Positions 15,288 through 23,702 of a stretch of 46,844 nucleotides of DNA are shown here, in pieces; the first letter of the stretch is position 1; each line of letters starts with the position of its first letter. A program made the position numbers and the translations under genes. The notes under the pieces are model-generated. The model was not told the origin of the DNA, ran no database searches, and saw only the letters and a program-made list of their open reading frames with translations. The DNA lies in contig NZ_RFFJ01000022.1 in the NCBI RefSeq assembly GCF_003696235.1, positions 1 through 46,844 on the forward strand. Reading direction: 5' to 3'. This DNA is from Streptomyces triticirhizae. GTDB taxonomy: Bacteria; Actinomycetota; Actinomycetes; Streptomycetales; Streptomycetaceae.

Positions 15288-17333
15288 TCACCCCGCCAGG
15301 CGCACCACCCGCACCCCGCCGCCCGGGACGCCGAGCTTCCCGGCGACATCCGCCCCGGTCAGCAGCTCGACGCCCGCGCCGGGCAGCGGCATGGTGACCT
15401 CGGCGTCGTTGTGGTTGATCGCGAACAGGTAGACGGCGCCGCTCCCGCCCCGGCGGCGCACCACCTCCAGGTCGCGGGGCAGCTCGTCCCGGTCCGGCAG
15501 CCTGGCGTCGGCCAGCGCCAACGCCAGCACCGCGTCCAGGTCGTCCCGCCCCAGCCGCGCCGAGACGTACCAGGCGGTGCCCTCGCCCAGCCGGTGCCGG
15601 GTCACGGCCGGCCCGCCGGCCGCCGGCCCGTCGGCATACCGCCAGACCGGCTCGGCGCCCCGGGTCACCACGGTCTCCGCCCAGGTGTCGGCGGACAGGT
15701 CGGGGACGCCCTCGGAGCCGGTCAGCCGCACCGCGCGCCCCGCGTGCAGCGGCTGGAACTCCTCGACGGTCAGCCCCAACACCCCGCGCAGCGCGCCCGG
15801 ATGCGGCCCCGGGTGCACGGCGTCGTGCTCGTCCACGATCCCGGAGAAGTAGGAGACCAGCAGCGTTCCGCCGCCCTCCACATAGCGGCGCAGCCGCTCC
15901 CCCGCCCGCGCGCTCGCCAGATAGAGCGCGGGCACGACCACCAGCGGGTAGCGGTCCAACGCCCCGCCGTCCAGCGCCCCGTCCTCCGGCGGGACGAAGT
16001 CGACCGTCAGATGACGGTCGTAGAGCGCCGCGTAGAACGCCTCGGCGCGCTCGCGGGTGTCCAGGTCCTCGCTGGGCCGCCACTCCAGCTTCTGCGCCCA
16101 CCACGACTGCCAGTCCCACACCACGGCCGCGTCGGCGACCGTCTCGCTCCCGCGAATCTCGGCCAACCGCCCCAGGTCGGAGCCGAGTTGCACGACCTCG
16201 CGCCAGATCCTGCTGTCCGTGCCGGCGTGCGGCACCATCGCCGAGTGGAACTTCTCCGCGCCCGCCCGAGAGGCCCGCCACTGGAAGAACAGCGCGCCCT
16301 CGGAGCCGCGCGCCACATGCGCCAGGCTGTTGCGCGCCATCTCCCCCGGCCGCTTGGCGATGCCGCGCCGCTGCCAGTTGACCCCGCTCGTGGAGTGCTC
16401 CAACAACAGCCAGGGCCGGCCCCCGCCCACCGAGCGGCTGAGGTCGGCGGCCATGGCGAGGTTGATGTGGTTCCGGTCCTCCTCGGCGACCAGGTAGTGG
16501 TCGTTGGTGACCAGGTCCACCTCGCGGCCCCAGGCCCAGTAGTCCATGGAGTCGCACTGGGTCGGCGAGACCATGAAGTTGGTGGTCACCGGCGTCCCCG
16601 GGGACAGCTCGCGCAGCAGCTCGCGCTCGTGGCGGAAGTTGGCCAGCGCGCTGTCGCTGGCGAACCGCGCGAAGTCCAGCCGCTGCGCCGGGTTGGCGAC
16701 GGTCGGGGTGAGCCGGGGTGGCTGGATCTCCTCCCAGTCGCCGTAGCCCTGCCCCCAGAACGCCGTCCCCCACGCCTCGTTGAGCGCGTCCAGGCTCCCG
16801 TACCGCTCGGCGAGCCAGCGGCGGAAGTGCGCGGCTGAGACGTCGCAGTAGCACTCCAGCACCGGCACCCCGTACTCGTTGTGCACGTGCCACATCGCCA
16901 ACGCCGGGTGCCGCCCGTACCGTTCGCCGAGCGCGGTGACGATCCCGGTGATCGCCTCCCGGTACGCCGGTGAGCTGTGGCAGATCGCGCCGCGCGAGCC
17001 GAAGGCCCAGCGGGTGCCGTCGCGGCTGACCGGCAGCGCCTCCGGGTGTTCCCGGTAGAACCAGGCGGGCGGCACCACCGTCGGCGTGGCCAGGTCGATC
17101 CTGATCTCCGCCGCGTGCAGCAGCTCGATCACCCGGTCCAGCCAGCCGAAGTCGAACGCGCCGGGCCTGGGTTCAAGGCGCGCCCAGCTGAAGATGCCGA
17201 GGCTGACCAGGTTCACCCCGGCCTGCCGCATCAGGGCGATGTCCTCACGCCACACCTCCTCCGGCCACTGCTCCGGGTTGTAGTCGCCGCCAAAGGCGAG
17301 TCGGCCCAGCCCTCTGGGGGTGGCGTGCGGCAT
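15288..17333 (-). CDS. GH42 beta-galactosidase
   Basis: A 681-residue protein of normal GH42 length. GGDYNPEQWPEEVWREDIAL opens the (beta/alpha)8 domain, MWHVHNEYG carries the acid/base Glu and LLLEHSTSGVNWQRRG the nucleophile Glu; a trimerisation domain and small C-terminal beta domain follow. No signal peptide, so it acts in the cytoplasm on imported galacto-oligosaccharides. ATG 17333 has GAGAGG about seven bases upstream; a LacI-type operator ends 20-33 bases upstream of it. The longer open frame to 17390 would pass through the operator and is unlikely. Confidence 0.93.
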   Translation of the reverse strand: MPHATPRGLGRLAFGGDYNPEQWPEEVWREDIALMRQAGVNLVSLGIFSWARLEPRPGAFDFGWLDRVIELLHAAEIRIDLATPTVVPPAWFYREHPEALPVSRDGTRWAFGSRGAICHSSPAYREAITGIVTALGERYGRHPALAMWHVHNEYGVPVLECYCDVSAAHFRRWLAERYGSLDALNEAWGTAFWGQGYGDWEEIQPPRLTPTVANPAQRLDFARFASDSALANFRHERELLRELSPGTPVTTNFMVSPTQCDSMDYWAWGREVDLVTNDHYLVAEEDRNHINLAMAADLSRSVGGGRPWLLLEHSTSGVNWQRRGIAKRPGEMARNSLAHVARGSEGALFFQWRASRAGAEKFHSAMVPHAGTDSRIWREVVQLGSDLGRLAEIRGSETVADAAVVWDWQSWWAQKLEWRPSEDLDTRERAEAFYAALYDRHLTVDFVPPEDGALDGGALDRYPLVVVPALYLASARAGERLRRYVEGGGTLLVSYFSGIVDEHDAVHPGPHPGALRGVLGLTVEEFQPLHAGRAVRLTGSEGVPDLSADTWAETVVTRGAEPVWRYADGPAAGGPAVTRHRLGEGTAWYVSARLGRDDLDAVLALALADARLPDRDELPRDLEVVRRRGGSGAVYLFAINHNDAEVTMPLPGAGVELLTGADVAGKLGVPGGGVRVVRLAG

Positions 17334-17352
17334 GGATTCCTCTCCCGCTTCA

Positions 17353-17366
17353 TGTGAACGTGCACA
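17353..17366. promoter_or_regulatory. LacI-type operator upstream of the GH42/GH53 operon
   Basis: TGTGAACGTGCACA is a near-perfect 14-bp palindrome (one mismatched pair). It is the exact reverse complement of the site at 17440-17453, so the divergent galactan genes share a repeated operator, 87 bp apart. The LacI-family protein encoded at 20688 is the likely ligand. Confidence 0.7.
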
Positions 17367-17411
17367 GCATGACCCGCCGTGCAGCTCCACGAAACCTCAA
17401 GTACCCAACGG

Positions 17412-17453
17412 TTGACAAGTGGCCGAAACATTTCTTCACTGTGCACGTTCACA
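17412..17453 (+). promoter_or_regulatory. Promoter and LacI-type operator for the galactan importer operon
   Basis: TTGACA at 17412-17417 is a consensus -35 box; a weak -10 (TTCACT, 17435-17440) follows after 17 bases. The operator TGTGCACGTTCACA (17440-17453) directly overlaps the end of the -10 and the expected start point, a repressing position. The first gene starts at 17519. Confidence 0.6.
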
Positions 17454-17518
17454 GTCATGCGCCACGGCGGCCGTGCCATGCGGCATACGCCGTGCCGCAC
17501 CACCCCTCGGGAGGGACC

Positions 17519-18799
17519 ATGCGTCACCGCGCGACCGCCACCTGCGTCGCGACGCTGCTGACGGCCACCGCGCTCGGGGGCTGCGGCGCGGCCGACGACG
17601 GGGCCGTTCGCCTCACCTACTGGGCCTGGGCGCCCGGGATGGAGGAGGTTGTCGAACTCTGGAACGAGGCGAACCCGGACGTTCAGGTCACGGTCAAGAA
17701 GCAGGCCAGCGGCGACGAGTTGGTGACCAAGACGGTCACCGCCGCCCAGGCCGGCACGGCGCCCGACCTGGTGCAGGCCGAGTACCAGGCGCTGCCCACC
17801 CTGGCCAGCAACAACGTCACCGCCGACATCTCCGCCGAGGTCGCCGGCGTCGAGGACGCGTTCACCCCGGCCGTCTGGCAGCAGGTCACCCTCGGCACCG
17901 ACGCCGTCTACGCGCTCCCGCAGGACTCGGGGCCGCTGCTGTTCTTCTACCGCGCCGACCTCTTCGAGGAGTTCGGGCTGAGCGTGCCGGAGACCTGGGA
18001 CGAGTTCGCCGAGACCGCCCGAGCGCTGCGGGAGATCGACCCGGACCGCCGGCTGACCACGTTCTCCGCCAACGACGCCGGCCTCTTCGCCGGCCTGGCC
18101 CAACAGGCCGGCGCCCAGTGGTGGACCACCGAGACCGACCGCTGGCGGGTCGCCATCGACGACGAGGCGGGCCGCCGGGTGAGCGCGTTCTGGGAGGAAC
18201 TCGTCGCCGAGGAACTGGTGGACAACCAGCCGATGTACACCCCCGCCTGGAACCAGGCGCTCAACGAGGGCCGGCAGATCGCCTGGATCAGCGGCGTCTG
18301 GGCGCCCGGCACCCTGGCCACGGCCGCCCCCGACACCGAGGGCACCTGGGAGGCGGCCCCGCTGCCGCAGTGGGAGCCGGGCGCCAACGTCACCGGCAGC
18401 TGGGGCGGCTCCACCACGGCCGTCACCACCGACTCCGAACACCGGGCCGAGGCCGCCGAGTTCGCGGTCTGGCTCAACACCGACCCCGAGGCGCTGACCG
18501 CCCTCGTCCAGACCTGCGGGATCTACCCGGCGGCGACGGCGGCGCAGACCGGCGAGGCCCTCGCCGCGCCGCCGCCGTTCCTCGCCAACCAGCCCGAGTT
18601 CTACGAGACCGTCGCCGAGGTGGCCGAGGGCGCTGCGCCCGCCGCCTGGGGGCCGAACGTCACCGTCGCCTACAGCGCGTTCAACAACGCCTTCGGCGCG
18701 GCGGCCGGCCGCCGCGCCGGTTTCGAGGAGGCCCTGGCCGAGATGCAACAGACCACCTTCGACGACATGGACCGGCTCGGCTTCGAGGTCGTCCAGTGA
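17519..18799 (+). CDS. ABC transporter sugar-binding lipoprotein (galacto-oligosaccharide)
   Basis: A 426-residue extracellular solute-binding protein (family 1). The signal peptide ends in the lipobox LGGC (Cys22), so it is lipid-anchored. LTYWAWAPGMEEVVELWNEA and GTAPDLVQAEYQALP are typical sugar-binding-protein motifs, and several Trp residues in the C-terminal half suit sugar stacking. ATG 17519 has GGGAGGG about four bases upstream. It heads an operon of binding protein, two permeases and LacI regulator, divergent from GH42/GH53, so its ligand is probably galactan oligosaccharide. Confidence 0.9.
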   Translation: MRHRATATCVATLLTATALGGCGAADDGAVRLTYWAWAPGMEEVVELWNEANPDVQVTVKKQASGDELVTKTVTAAQAGTAPDLVQAEYQALPTLASNNVTADISAEVAGVEDAFTPAVWQQVTLGTDAVYALPQDSGPLLFFYRADLFEEFGLSVPETWDEFAETARALREIDPDRRLTTFSANDAGLFAGLAQQAGAQWWTTETDRWRVAIDDEAGRRVSAFWEELVAEELVDNQPMYTPAWNQALNEGRQIAWISGVWAPGTLATAAPDTEGTWEAAPLPQWEPGANVTGSWGGSTTAVTTDSEHRAEAAEFAVWLNTDPEALTALVQTCGIYPAATAAQTGEALAAPPPFLANQPEFYETVAEVAEGAAPAAWGPNVTVAYSAFNNAFGAAAGRRAGFEEALAEMQQTTFDDMDRLGFEVVQ

Positions 18800-19770
18800 G
18801 CGCCCCGGGGCGCGCGCCCGGCGCGGAAGCCCCAGCGCGCCGGCGCGGAGGCGCCTCGGCGCGCGCCACCTCCGCCCGCCTGGCGCCCTACGGCTTCCTG
18901 GCGCCCACCGCCGCGCTCTTCGCGCTGTTCTTCGCGCTGCCCATCGGCTACGCGCTCTACCTCAGCGTCCGTAAGGTCCAGATCGTCGGCCTGGGCCTGG
19001 GCCCCGACGGCCGGGAGGAGGTGTGGGCCGGGCTGGCCAACTACCGCCGCGCGCTGACCGATTCCGAGCTGCTGGCCGGCGCGCTGCGGGTGCTGGGCTA
19101 CGGCGCGATCGTGGTGCCGGTGATGCTGGGCCTCGCGCTGTTCTTCGCGCTGCTGCTGGACGACGAGCGGGTGCGCGGGCGGCGGTTCGGCCGGTTGACG
19201 ATCTTCCTGCCGTACGCCGTGCCGGGCGTGATCGCCGCGCTGCTGTGGGGCTTCCTCTATCTGCCGTCGGTCAGCCCGCTCACCGACGCGCTGGAGGCGG
19301 TGGGCCTGCCGGCGCCCGACCTGCTCGACGGGGCGCCGCTGTTCGGCGCGCTGGCGAACATCGCGATCTGGGGCGGCACCGGCTTCAACATGATCGTGAT
19401 CTACACCGCGCTGCGCGCCATCCCCGCCGAGGTGCACGAGGCGGCGCGGCTGGACGGCTGCACCCCGCTCCAGACCGCGCTGCGGATCAAGATCCCGATG
19501 GTGCTGCCCTCGCTGGTGCTCACCTTCTTCTTCTCGATCATCGCCACCCTCCAGGTGTTCAACGAGCCGACGACGCTCCGGCCGTTGACCAACAGCCTGT
19601 CCACCACCTGGTCCCCGCTGATGAAGGTCTACGAGGACGCGTTCACCGGCGGCGACATCCACGCCGCCGCCGCGACCGCCGTGGTGATCGCCCTGGTCAC
19701 GCTGGTGCTCTCGTTCGGCTTCCTGCGGCTGGCCACCGCCCGCGACCGCCGCGAGGAGAACGCCCGATGA
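18796..19770 (+). CDS. ABC transporter permease (MalF-type)
   Basis: A 324-residue membrane protein starting at GTG 18796, overlapping the binding-protein stop by four bases (GTGA). After a basic N-terminus there are six predicted membrane helices, the first at APTAALFALFFALPIGYALYL. The cytoplasmic EAA loop reads EAARLDGCTPLQTALRIKIP, the contact site for the ATPase subunit. No ATPase gene is present in the operon; Streptomyces sugar importers usually share the MsiK ATPase encoded elsewhere. Confidence 0.9.
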   Translation: MSAPGRAPGAEAPARRRGGASARATSARLAPYGFLAPTAALFALFFALPIGYALYLSVRKVQIVGLGLGPDGREEVWAGLANYRRALTDSELLAGALRVLGYGAIVVPVMLGLALFFALLLDDERVRGRRFGRLTIFLPYAVPGVIAALLWGFLYLPSVSPLTDALEAVGLPAPDLLDGAPLFGALANIAIWGGTGFNMIVIYTALRAIPAEVHEAARLDGCTPLQTALRIKIPMVLPSLVLTFFFSIIATLQVFNEPTTLRPLTNSLSTTWSPLMKVYEDAFTGGDIHAAAATAVVIALVTLVLSFGFLRLATARDRREENAR

Positions 19771-20684
19771 GCACCGCCAGCCCCCTGAACACCGTGGACG
19801 CCGCGAGCCCCGCGAACGCCCGCCCGGCATCCGAGGGCGGCGGCGCCCGTCGTCCGCGCCGGTTCGCCCCGCTGCCGACCGCCGCGCTGCTGCTGGGCGC
19901 GCTCTACTGCCTGCTGCCGGTGGCCTGGGTCGCGATCGCGGCGACCAAGGCGGGCGACGAGCTGTTCTCGACGTTCACCTTCGCGCCCGGCAGCGGCCTG
20001 TGGGAGAACGTCTCCGACCTGCACGGCTACCGGGACGGGATCTACTGGCGCTGGATGGTCAACTCGGCGCTCTACGCGGGTCTTGGCGCGCTGCTGTCCT
20101 GCGCGGTCTCGGCGCTGGGTGGCTACGCGTTGGCGCTCTACCGCTTCCCCGGACGGGAGACGATCTTCAACGTGCTGCTGGCCGGGGTGCTGATGCCGCC
20201 GGTGATCCTGGCGGTGCCGCAGTACCTCCTGCTGGCCGAGGTCGACCTCACCGACAGCCGCCTGGCCGTGCTGCTGCCGGTGCTGCTCTCCCCCTACGGC
20301 ATCTATCTGGCGCGGATCTACGCGGCGGCCGCGGTGCCGGCCGACGTGGTGGAGGCGGCGCGGATGGACGGCTCGGGCGAGTGGCGGATCTTCCGCTCGA
20401 TCGCGCTGCCGATGATGCTGCCGGGGCTGGTGACGGTGTTCCTCTTCCAGTTCGTGGCGATCTGGAACAACTTCCTGCTGCCGTACATCATGTTGAGCGA
20501 CGACGAGAAGTTCCCGTTGACGCTGGGCCTGTTCACCCTGCTCAACCAGGGCTCGACCACGCCCGCGCTCTACACGCTGGTGATCACCGGCGCGCTGCTG
20601 GCGGTGCTGCCGCTGATCGCGCTCTTCCTCCTCGTCCAACGCTTCTGGAGCCTCGACCTGCTGTCGGGGGCCGTAAAGTCGTGA
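19767..20684 (+). CDS. ABC transporter permease (MalG-type)
   Basis: A 305-residue permease starting at ATG 19767, overlapping the previous stop by four bases (ATGA). Six membrane helices, with the EAA loop EAARMDGSGEWRIFRSIALP and the MalG-type ending VQRFWSLDLLSGAVKS. It pairs with the MalF-type permease to form the channel of the sugar importer. Confidence 0.9.
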   Translation: MSTASPLNTVDAASPANARPASEGGGARRPRRFAPLPTAALLLGALYCLLPVAWVAIAATKAGDELFSTFTFAPGSGLWENVSDLHGYRDGIYWRWMVNSALYAGLGALLSCAVSALGGYALALYRFPGRETIFNVLLAGVLMPPVILAVPQYLLLAEVDLTDSRLAVLLPVLLSPYGIYLARIYAAAAVPADVVEAARMDGSGEWRIFRSIALPMMLPGLVTVFLFQFVAIWNNFLLPYIMLSDDEKFPLTLGLFTLLNQGSTTPALYTLVITGALLAVLPLIALFLLVQRFWSLDLLSGAVKS

Positions 20685-20687
20685 ACC

Positions 20688-21713
20688 ATGAGCAACCCCG
20701 TTCGACGTCAGCGCCCCACGATCCACGATGTGGCGCGGGTCGCCGGCGTCTCGCGCGGCACGGTCTCGCGGGTGCTCAACGGCGGGCACCATGTCAGCCC
20801 GGCCGCCGCCGAGGCGGTCAACTCCGCGATCCGCAAGACGGGCTATGTCGTCAACCGGCACGCGCGTTCGTTGATCACCGGCCGCTCGGGCTCGGCGGCG
20901 TTCCTGCTGACCGAGCCGCAGGAGCGGTTCTTCGAGGACCCCAACTTCAACGTGCTGCTGCGCGGCTGCACGCAGGCGCTGGCCGCGCACGACATCCCGC
21001 TGCTGCTGATGATCGCCGGCTCGCGGGACGAGCAACGGCGGATCGTGCGCTATGTCACGGCCGGGCACGTGGACGGGGTGCTGCTGGTGTCCAGCCACAC
21101 CGGCGACCCGGTGGCCGCCCAACTCGCCCGCGCCGGCATCCCGGTGGTCGCCTGCGGCAAGCCGATGGACCCGCGCGCGGGCCGGCTGGCGCATGTCGCG
21201 GCCGACGACCGGGAGGGCGCGCGGGAGATGGTGCGCCATCTGCTGGCCGCCGGCCGGCGCCGGATCGGCACCATCGCCGGGCCGCAGGACACCCCGGGCG
21301 GCGTTGACCGGCTGGCCGGCTTCCGCGAGGTGCTGGCCGAGGCGGGGCTGCCGTTCGACGAGTCGCTGGTGGAGACCGGCGACTACGGCCGCGCCAGCGG
21401 CGCCGCCGGCGCGCGTCGGCTGCTGGCCCGACACCCGGACCTGGACGGCCTGTTCGTCGCCTCCGACCTGATGGCGCGCGGCGCGTTGGAGGCGCTGGCC
21501 CGCGCCGGGCGGTCCGTTCCCGAACAGGTCGCGGTCGGCGGCTTCGACGACTCGGCCGCCGCGCTGGCCTCGGCGCCGGCGCTGACGACGGTGCGGCAGC
21601 CGTGGGACCGCATCAGTCAGGAGATGGTCCGCGTGCTCCTCGCCCGCATCGCGGGCGAGGACACCTCGGCGGTGATCCTCCCGACGGAGCTGGTCGTCCG
21701 CGACACGGCCTGA
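20688..21713 (+). CDS. LacI family regulator of the galactan locus
   Basis: A 341-residue LacI/GalR protein: helix-turn-helix IHDVARVAGVSRGTVSRVLN at residues 12-31, hinge helix region near residues 55-65, then a periplasmic-binding-protein-like sensor domain (GVLLVSSHTGDP; VAVGGFDDSAAALASAPALT is the usual family signature). It starts three bases after the last permease stop, so it is co-expressed with the importer, giving autoregulation. Its likely sites are the two TGTG-centred operators at 17353 and 17440; the inducer is probably a galacto-oligosaccharide or galactose. Confidence 0.9.
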   Translation: MSNPVRRQRPTIHDVARVAGVSRGTVSRVLNGGHHVSPAAAEAVNSAIRKTGYVVNRHARSLITGRSGSAAFLLTEPQERFFEDPNFNVLLRGCTQALAAHDIPLLLMIAGSRDEQRRIVRYVTAGHVDGVLLVSSHTGDPVAAQLARAGIPVVACGKPMDPRAGRLAHVAADDREGAREMVRHLLAAGRRRIGTIAGPQDTPGGVDRLAGFREVLAEAGLPFDESLVETGDYGRASGAAGARRLLARHPDLDGLFVASDLMARGALEALARAGRSVPEQVAVGGFDDSAAALASAPALTTVRQPWDRISQEMVRVLLARIAGEDTSAVILPTELVVRDTA

Positions 21714-22251
21714 GCGGCGCCTCCCGGCGGCGAACGGCCGGCCCCCCGTTCCGCGACCGGCCGGCGAAGGTGCGGGCGGCGGCGCTGGGACAACGGCCCG
21801 GCGGGTCCGCCGTTCTGGCGAACGCCGCCCGGCGGCATCTCCAACCCACCGAACCTTCGCGTTCCCCGGACGGTGAGTGCTCCTCCGCCTCCGCCGGGCC
21901 GGCCGGGAGACGGAGGATCAACGCGCGCAGCTCGGGCGGCGCGAGGTGCGACTGGCCGATCACCGACTGCCGCGCCGACATGGCCGCGACCAGCAGTCGG
22001 TTCTCCAGCACGTCCGGGTCAACGGTGGCCGGGTCCGCCTCCAGTACCTGGTCAAGCGACTCCAGGGCCGGGACCAGCGACGTCTCGACGGTTGGCGGCA
22101 AGGCGTCCAGATACTCCGTGTCCTCGGTGAAGACGAGATCCACCAACTCGCGCGCCGCCTGACGGTACGAGGTCACATCGGTGGTGCGCCGGAGCACCTC
22201 AGCCCGCTCCCGCACCCGTGTGGCGAGAGGGAAGAGATCCTCGATCCGCAT
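21613..22251 (-). CDS. Unknown protein downstream of the RHS remnant, 3' end aberrant
   Basis: From ATG 22251 the frame encodes an alpha-helical acidic protein (MRIEDLFPLATRVRERAEVL, then SYRQAARELVDLVFTEDTEY and ALESLDQVLEADPATVDPDV) for about 120 residues. After SGEREGSVGW it becomes Arg/Ala/Pro-rich and runs 101 bases antisense into the LacI gene, so the natural stop seems to have been lost and the true protein probably ended near 21850. Genes placed here after RHS proteins often encode immunity proteins; that role is inferred from position only. The upstream RHS remnant reads into it in frame without a stop. Confidence 0.45.
   Translation of the reverse strand: MRIEDLFPLATRVRERAEVLRRTTDVTSYRQAARELVDLVFTEDTEYLDALPPTVETSLVPALESLDQVLEADPATVDPDVLENRLLVAAMSARQSVIGQSHLAPPELRALILRLPAGPAEAEEHSPSGEREGSVGWRCRRAAFARTADPPGRCPSAAARTFAGRSRNGGPAVRRREAPLRPCRGRPAPSGGSPPRCPRPRCGRGARGPSPD
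21732..21751. terminator. Hairpin after the LacI gene (copy 1 of a repeated hairpin)
   Basis: GAACGG, an eight-base loop, CCGTTC forms a short hairpin 18 bases after the LacI stop. The same 24 bases (21731-21754) recur at 22937-22960, on the other side of the RHS remnant. Confidence 0.45.
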
Positions 22252-22327
22252 CACTGTCTCCGTCCTTTCCGCTTTCCGCACTCTCTCCCGCGCCCCACGC
22301 GGGACCCGGCCGTCGGGCACCGGACTG

Positions 22328-22776
22328 TCACACCGAGCGGGCGAAGTTGATTCCCAGATTCTCCAGAAGGGGCATACAGGCGTCGGGGCACGGTGTGGCG
22401 GGAGCGTGCAACGCGCAAGCCCCAGCGGGTCGGCCCAGTTGGTCGGGTTGTGCACGTAGGCGCGAGCATTCCCCGCCGGCGCCAGCCCCAGGGGGTCGGC
22501 TGAGGTGAACCGCGCGGTCACCGGGTCGTTGTGCCGGTACAGGTTGTCATGCCAGCCGGTCTCCCGGTCCTGGTACTGCCCGGAGAACCGCAGCGGGGTG
22601 TCAGCGGAGGCAGGCGGCTCGAAGGGTTCCGTGATCTGGTAGACGGTGTCGTGGCCCAGTGAGTCGGTGACGACCGTGCGGTGCGCCTCCGCGTCGTAGG
22701 CGTAGCGGTACTCCAACGCCCGGTCGGTGCCGGTGGTGATGCCGAGGTGGTAGCCGCACGCGTTCCGCCCGTTCAT
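22328..22776 (-). pseudogene. RHS-repeat core remnant with internal deletion and frameshift
   Basis: From 22776 the frame reads GYHLGITTGTD, YRYAYDAEAHRTVVTDSLGH (an RHS/YD repeat), then jumps to PLRFSGQYQDRETGWHDNLY, RHNDPVTARFTSADPLGLAP and NPTNWADPLGL, the conserved end of the RHS core. Intact RHS proteins have over a thousand residues, so the N-terminus and most repeats are missing. After the last DPLGL the natural C-terminus (MPLLENLGINFARSV, stop 22328-22330) lies in another frame, indicating an indel near 22405-22420. Without that stop the frame runs on into the downstream gene. Confidence 0.7.
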
Positions 22777-22936
22777 TGGTCGCGGGCGGCGGCACGAACG
22801 TCGGCCTCGTCGGGCGGCTCGACGTTCTCCCGCTCCCCCTCTCGCTGGAGACGTTCGGCCTCATCCCCAGCACGACCGACCCAGTCCTGCGCATCCCCAC
22901 GCCTCGGTGCTCGGCGGCGGACGGCCGGCGAGGGTG

Positions 22937-22960
22937 CGAACGGCCGGCCCCCCGTTCCGC
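22937..22960. repeat. Second copy of the 24-bp hairpin repeat flanking the RHS remnant
   Basis: Identical to 21731-21754 over 24 bases, and also able to form the GAACGG/CCGTTC hairpin. In addition a block like GACGGCCGGCGAGGGTG precedes this copy, while a similar block follows the first copy. The RHS remnant and unknown gene lie between. Confidence 0.5.
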
Positions 22961-23014
22961 AGCCGGCCGTTCGCGCCGCGCGGCCGTTCAACCACCGGCC
23001 GACCCGCCCCCCGA

Positions 23015-23608
23015 TTACTGGCCGACCCGCCCGTCGATGCACTCGCGTAGCAGGTCGGCGTGCCCGCAGTGGCGGGCGTACTCCTCGATCCGGTGCACCA
23101 TCAGCTCGCGGACCGAGGTGCGGTCCTTCCCCAACCGCGTTCCGAGGTCCGGGTGTTGGTCCAGCGCCGCGTCCGTCGCCGCCTGCTCGCGCGCGAGGTC
23201 GGCGAACGCCTCGTCCACCAGCGCCTGTTCACCCGCCGCGCCGTCGAAGTCGGCGTCCCGCCCGCCGTACAGCCTGGGCAACGGCTCGCCCTCGCTGATC
23301 CAGTCGCGCCAGTCCCGCTCCGCCCAGGCGAGGTGTCGGACGAGCCCGAGCAACGACATCGTGGACGGCGGCACCGAACGGCGGGCCAGCCGCTCGGGAT
23401 CGAGGCCCTCGCACTTCATCAACAGCGTGGTGCGGTAGTCGGCGAGAAACTCGCGCAGGGTGGGGAGTTCGCCGTCCGGCGCCGACCCGTCGGTGTCGCG
23501 CGGATCGTCCGCCGGGTCCACCCACATGTCCGGGTACACGGTCGCCCGGCTCCACCGCGTGGGTGTCCGCCGGCCCGGGTCGCGCTCCGTCGGTGTCATG
23601 TTCGCCAT
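23015..23608 (-). CDS. DinB-like protein (DUF664-type)
   Basis: A 197-residue protein of the DinB/DUF664 four-helix fold. LLGLVRHLAWAERDWRDW provides the first metal-binding His and MVHRIEEYARHCGHADLLRE the C-terminal His pair. These proteins resemble thiol-dependent transferases (mycothiol or bacillithiol users in actinomycetes and firmicutes), but most members have no assigned reaction. ATG 23608 has GGAGGA five bases upstream; the longer frame to 23791 lacks such a site. Confidence 0.82.
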   Translation of the reverse strand: MANMTPTERDPGRRTPTRWSRATVYPDMWVDPADDPRDTDGSAPDGELPTLREFLADYRTTLLMKCEGLDPERLARRSVPPSTMSLLGLVRHLAWAERDWRDWISEGEPLPRLYGGRDADFDGAAGEQALVDEAFADLAREQAATDAALDQHPDLGTRLGKDRTSVRELMVHRIEEYARHCGHADLLRECIDGRVGQ

Positions 23609-23702
23609 GCTCCTCCGGCAACGTCCGTCACCGCCACCGGGTTTGCCCCGTGACGCCGACCGGGCCGGGCGGTGCCGCTCCTCGCAATGCCACAGTGGAC
23701 GG

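Noticed and set aside
13083..16838. A plus-strand open frame of about 1250 codons across the DUF6745, GH53 and GH42 region
   Set aside because: It runs out of frame through DUF6745 and antisense to clear GH53 and GH42 genes, has Arg/Gly/Pro-biased composition and no domain; a GC-skew artefact.
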